Assembly: GCF_020621385.1 (NCBI RefSeq)
Contig: NZ_JAESVA010000018.1
Coordinates: 1-64,000 of the forward strand
Source: Acidisoma cellulosilyticum
GTDB lineage: Bacteria; Pseudomonadota; Alphaproteobacteria; Acetobacterales; Acetobacteraceae
DNA length: 64,000 nucleotides
Direction: 5' to 3'
The notes beneath the pieces were generated by a model. The model made no database searches and was not told the origin of the DNA. It saw only the letters and a program-made list of their open reading frames with translations. Shown here in pieces: positions 60,268 through 64,000 of this stretch (positions are counted from its first letter, which is position 1; each line of letters begins with the position of its first letter). The translations under genes and the position numbers were made by a program.

Positions 60268-63200
60268 GTGCTGACCTACCGCACCGGCAGCGCGGGTGCG
60301 CCGACGGCGGCCCGCAATATGGCCGAGCATCTGTTGCAGCAGACTTTGTCGCCTGAGATGGCCGTGATGGCCGACTATTACGAGCAAGGCGTCACACCGC
60401 CGACCACGGCTGAGGCGGCCTATAGCCGCTACAGCCGCCTGGCGGTGAATGGTTTACTCCCCGGCGGCGGGGCCCTTGACGCTCTGGTAAAAGCCGAAGC
60501 CATCCGCATTGGCGAAAGTGCGCTTGCGCCGGATGGCGCCGCGCCCGATCCGGTCGAACTGCATATGCGGGCCGTGGCGGCCCTCGTCGGCGCCGGGCTC
60601 GTGACGCGGGAGGTGGGGATGGCCACGCTCGCCCGGCTTGCCGGATCGCCCAACTTTTTCAGGGGGGAGGGGTTCGAGCAGCGTTTTGATGATGTGATCA
60701 CGGCCACGACGACCGAGCGGGATGACACCAGCGCGGCGGCGATCCCGCGCCGGGATATGAACCCGGCTCTGGCACACCGCCTTGCGATAAACACCAACCG
60801 AGGTCTGAGGGCAGGCGAAGTCGCTTTCTTGCTCAATGGGCAAAGAGCGGATGGCGGCGAGATTGACGGCAGGCAGCAGCGCTCCGCGACGCTTTCCCTC
60901 ACCAAGATTTTTGCCATCCCTGACGACGAGAAGCCGACGCGTGCCCAGCTTGAGCACATGCTGGAGGGCAAGACCGCGGCGGGTAAAGCGCTGTCGGAGA
61001 AGGAGGCGGTTCATGCCGTGAGCCGTCTTCATTCGGCGCTTGGTGTGAAGGGCAGGGGCCTCTCGGCCGAGGCGCGCGGTCATATTCTGTCCGGGCGGAT
61101 GGCCGACGGCCGGACGGTGTCCGACCGCGCCTATAGGGAGGCGCTGGAAACCTCCGCATCCCGCATCGGCTATATCGATTTTACCTTTTCCGCGCCGAAG
61201 TCATTGTCCATCGCCTGGGCGTTTGCGCCGACGAGTGCCGAGCGCGCCATGCTGCATCAGGCCCACACCGACGCCATCGAGAGCGTCATGCAGACCATCG
61301 AGAAGGAGATTGGCCGCGCGCGGAAGGGCGATGGTGGCAAGGATGGCTATGAACCGGGCGCCATCGGCTGGGTGTCCTTCCAGCACTATGCCGCTCGGCC
61401 GACGGTCTCGGTTGTCACCCAGGACGAGACGGGCCAGGCAGCCACCGAGCTGCACAGCCTCACCGGGACCGCCGGCCGCGTACCGGGCGATATGCAGATT
61501 CACACCCATGTTGCGGTATTCAATGCAGTTGAAACCCCGAGCGGCCGCGTGGGCGGTCTGGATTTGGCCCAGCTCGAAGGGCGCATCCATGAGTTTGGCG
61601 CGGTCTATCAGGCCTTCCTGGCCGAGAATCTGCGCCGCCACGGGGTCGAGATCGCGCTCGACCAGAGTGACATGGCGCGGCTTGTCTCCGTGCCGGAGAG
61701 TGTCATCGCGCATTTTAGCAAGCGCACCACCGGCGGCACGGATGCCGCGCGCCAGTACGCACAGAGCGTCGGCCTTGATTGGGACGCCATGGATGCCGAG
61801 CACAAAATCAGCCTGCTCAAATCCGGCGTGCAAGATCCGCGCGGTGCCAAGACGGATGACGTCAGCGACCTTGCAACCTGGCGCCGCTCGGCTGCCGAGA
61901 TCAGCTACCAGCACCGCAGCGTGTTGCGACCTGACGCGTCCAAACGGGAGCAAAGCCGCGAGGAACGCCTCGAAGCCGCCTATCAGGCCGCCATGCCCAT
62001 CCTCGAAAAGCAATTTGACCGACGGGCCGTCATCGACGGTTCAGACGCCCGCACGGTGGCCGCGAAAGCACTGATTGTCGCCGGCATTGAGGCGGCCGAG
62101 GAGGTCAGCGCCGTGACCCGAGCTTTCCGGGAGCGCGGCGTGAGGCGCCGGGGCGAGGAGGCGGCCCTAGTCTGGGGCACCGTCAAAGGCAAGCAGGGCC
62201 GCGAACGGGTGGCGGTCACCACCACACTGGAAGAGCGCGAGGAGAAGGCGCTGATCGCCACGGCGCGCGCCGGGGCACGGGACAAGAGCGCTGCCCTGAC
62301 CAAAGCCCAGATCGACGCGGCTATGCGCGCCTTCCCCGAGCTGAATTTCAATACCGAGCATGGCCGCGCACAGCGCGCCGTGATGGACAGTCTGGGCACG
62401 GGCGGTCGGGTCGGTCTCGCTATCGGCGTTGCGGGGTCCGGCAAGAGCACCCTGCTAAAGCCTCTTGTTGAAGCCTGGAAGCAGGAAGGTCGCACGGTTC
62501 ACGGTATCGCCCTGGCGTGGCGCCAGGCTGATGACCTGGCTGAGGCGGGCATCGAACATCGGACCCGCGCGATCGCGTCATTTTTGAATGCGGCCCAACG
62601 CCAGAAGCTCGACCTCAACCAGAACACCGTTGTCGTGGTCGATGAGGTCGGCCTTTTGGGCACACGCCAGCTCAATGACATTCTCGCCCTGCAGAAGACG
62701 GCTGGATTTCAGCTCGTGCTGATTGGCGACCCCAAGCAGATGCAGGCCGTTGAGGCCGGGCCCGTCATCGACCTGTTACGCCGTGGGCTCGGCAAAGATG
62801 CCGTGCCGGAGCTGTCGAGCTCGGTGCGGCAAAAAGACGCGGAAGAACGCGAGACGGTGCTGATGTTCCGCAATGGCCAGACCGCAGAGGCCATGCAGCG
62901 GAAAGCAGAGAACGGCACCTTCCGGGTGATACCCGGCGGCTACCGGGAGGCGATCGAGGGGATCGCCGATCTCTGGCAGCAGCGTCGCGAGGCTAATAAG
63001 GACCGGGAAACATTCACCGTCACGGTCAGCGCGCCGACCAATGCGGAAGCGCATGACATTTCCATGGCCATTCGCGAACGGCGACGAGCCGCGGGCAACC
63101 TAAGGCCTGATCGTAAAATTCTGACAGCAACCGATGGCACGGGGCAGCGCCAGTATAGTCTGCCGCTGACCGAGGGTGACCGCGTGCGGCTGTTTGACCG

Positions 63201-64000
63201 CCTGACCGCCACTTTCATCGAGACCGGCACACACGGAAATATCGGCCGGAATGGTTCGGTGCTGGAGGTGGCGGCCATCCGTGACGATGGCCTCGTGCTG
63301 CGGACTAATGCAGGTCGGGCCGGGTTCGTGCCCTGGGAGACCCTTCAGGATCGAAACGGGCTTGTGAAGCTCGCCTACGGCGAAGCGCTGACCACCCACA
63401 CATCCCAAGGATCCACGGTCAGTGAGCATATCCATGCCATGCCGAGTGGCAGCCGTATGGTGACCGCCTTCGGGGCCTATACGTCAGGGAGCCGTCACAA
63501 GGAGCAGAGCTTCCTGGTGACGTCGGACGGGGCCGAGCGAGCTGAGATAGCCGGCCGCCGCCCCCTTGGCGATCGCCGTGCGATTGGTGCCAGCGATGTG
63601 CTCACAAACGTGACGCGCAACCTCTCCCGCCAGGATGAAAAGGAGACCGCCCATTCGCTGATCGACCGGGCCGCCAATTTGCGCCGCGGCACGATCAAGG
63701 CATTCCAGCCAACCATGGAACGGATGGAGAGCCGCAAAGCGGCCGGTGAACCGGCGAGCCCGCTGACGGGGGAGATCCGCGAGCGCCGTTTCGCGAAAGC
63801 CCTTGTCGAGCGGCTGCCCAGTCTTGCGGAGCGATTTCGCCGACATTGCGAGAGCATCGCGCGTGCAGCGTGGCAGACCGCGGCCTTGGCCGAACGTTTG
63901 GCGGACGTCGCCCGGCGGAAACGCAGCGTCAGCCGCGAGCAAGAGGGGTATTGGCACAATGTCGCCACGGGGACACGCATGACTCAAGACAGGACAGAAA
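60268..64000 (+). CDS. traA: MobF-type conjugative relaxase/helicase (TraA-like), runs off the window
   Basis: 1244 codons visible, starting VLTYRTGSAGAPTAARNMAE at GTG 60268. The N-terminal part contains MAVMADYYEQG, with Tyr-Tyr that may be the nicking residues. FTFSAPKSLSIAWAFAPTSA precedes the relaxase metal site PGDMQIHTHVAVFNAVETPS (His-x-His with a further His in HTH). The RecD-like helicase has GLAIGVAGSGKSTLLKPLVE (Walker A), VVVVDEVGLLGTRQLNDILA (Walker B) and LTTHTSQGST near the end. It nicks oriT and pilots DNA. The frame is open at the window end. Confidence 0.9.
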   Translation, partial: MLTYRTGSAGAPTAARNMAEHLLQQTLSPEMAVMADYYEQGVTPPTTAEAAYSRYSRLAVNGLLPGGGALDALVKAEAIRIGESALAPDGAAPDPVELHMRAVAALVGAGLVTREVGMATLARLAGSPNFFRGEGFEQRFDDVITATTTERDDTSAAAIPRRDMNPALAHRLAINTNRGLRAGEVAFLLNGQRADGGEIDGRQQRSATLSLTKIFAIPDDEKPTRAQLEHMLEGKTAAGKALSEKEAVHAVSRLHSALGVKGRGLSAEARGHILSGRMADGRTVSDRAYREALETSASRIGYIDFTFSAPKSLSIAWAFAPTSAERAMLHQAHTDAIESVMQTIEKEIGRARKGDGGKDGYEPGAIGWVSFQHYAARPTVSVVTQDETGQAATELHSLTGTAGRVPGDMQIHTHVAVFNAVETPSGRVGGLDLAQLEGRIHEFGAVYQAFLAENLRRHGVEIALDQSDMARLVSVPESVIAHFSKRTTGGTDAARQYAQSVGLDWDAMDAEHKISLLKSGVQDPRGAKTDDVSDLATWRRSAAEISYQHRSVLRPDASKREQSREERLEAAYQAAMPILEKQFDRRAVIDGSDARTVAAKALIVAGIEAAEEVSAVTRAFRERGVRRRGEEAALVWGTVKGKQGRERVAVTTTLEEREEKALIATARAGARDKSAALTKAQIDAAMRAFPELNFNTEHGRAQRAVMDSLGTGGRVGLAIGVAGSGKSTLLKPLVEAWKQEGRTVHGIALAWRQADDLAEAGIEHRTRAIASFLNAAQRQKLDLNQNTVVVVDEVGLLGTRQLNDILALQKTAGFQLVLIGDPKQMQAVEAGPVIDLLRRGLGKDAVPELSSSVRQKDAEERETVLMFRNGQTAEAMQRKAENGTFRVIPGGYREAIEGIADLWQQRREANKDRETFTVTVSAPTNAEAHDISMAIRERRRAAGNLRPDRKILTATDGTGQRQYSLPLTEGDRVRLFDRLTATFIETGTHGNIGRNGSVLEVAAIRDDGLVLRTNAGRAGFVPWETLQDRNGLVKLAYGEALTTHTSQGSTVSEHIHAMPSGSRMVTAFGAYTSGSRHKEQSFLVTSDGAERAEIAGRRPLGDRRAIGASDVLTNVTRNLSRQDEKETAHSLIDRAANLRRGTIKAFQPTMERMESRKAAGEPASPLTGEIRERRFAKALVERLPSLAERFRRHCESIARAAWQTAALAERLADVARRKRSVSREQEGYWHNVATGTRMTQDRTE

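Noticed and set aside
60454-62013. Long minus-strand frames at 60429-62013 (180-270 aa)
   Set aside because: Antisense to the relaxase, whose plus-strand frame is open for 1244 codons with relaxase and helicase motifs.
1-64000. CRISPR arrays, rRNA and tRNA genes
   Set aside because: No regularly spaced direct repeats of CRISPR type and no rRNA- or tRNA-like sequence was noticed. A tRNA could be missed by eye; a covariance-model scan would settle it.

Overview
The window looks like plasmid or megaplasmid DNA (or an integrated plasmid) from an alphaproteobacterium. High GC and the protein sequences suggest the Acetobacteraceae; Methylobacterium- or Beijerinckiaceae-like hosts are not excluded. 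The main evidence is a complete replication and partition locus at 45.3-49.2 kb, a mobilisation locus at 57.6-64 kb ending in a MobF-type relaxase that runs off the window, and many insertion-sequence scars. I saw no rRNA, tRNA or CRISPR array.

Layout. 0-8 kb: the end of an IS5-like transposase, a stress-type SDR, a KGG-type basic protein, an MgtC family protein, a complete IS5-family element with a nonsense mutation, a glucose dehydrogenase-like SDR overlapping a GH15 glucoamylase/trehalase-like enzyme, and a phospholipase C-type phosphoesterase. 8-14.3 kb: a graveyard of broken genes (response regulator, DUF883-like protein, IS21 istA, IS5 transposase, dinB) with an intact-looking IS3 element, a histone H1-like protein and three small unknown genes. 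14.4-17.8 kb: an osmoprotectant ABC transporter operon (ATPase, two permeases, binding protein). 18-25.8 kb: a flavin monooxygenase, an MFS transporter, an ornithine cyclodeaminase-like gene coupled to an aromatic ammonia-lyase-like gene lacking the MIO serine, an EEP-family nuclease/phosphatase and an AsmA remnant. 25.8-37.6 kb: a minus-strand glycan cluster (membrane GT39-like protein, GT2, two very large GT4-type proteins, an epimerase, a methyltransferase with a coiled coil).

37.6-43.6 kb: a plasmid module of three stop/start-overlapping genes (recombinase-like protein without a catalytic C-terminus, unknown 202-aa protein, ScpA kleisin) facing an intact tyrosine recombinase. A decayed second copy of the last two genes lies beside it. 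44.5-49.2 kb: a parB remnant, three identical palindromes, parA-parB, an iteron origin and the replication initiator. 49.3-57.5 kb: a VapBC-type toxin-antitoxin pair, a broken TraL-like ATPase, an Uma2 nuclease, and a metabolic cluster (cyanamide hydratase-like HD protein, old yellow enzyme, Cys-less carboxymuconolactone decarboxylase-like protein, DJ-1/isonitrile hydratase-like protein, GlxA regulator, frameshifted GFA protein). 57.6-64 kb: a three-gene mobilisation operon on the minus strand diverges from a coiled-coil protein and the relaxase, with a candidate oriT hairpin between them.

The most interesting points are the kleisin/recombinase module and its decayed copy, the ammonia-lyase with an altered cofactor motif, the palindrome and iteron arrays, and two related small unknown proteins 11 kb apart.
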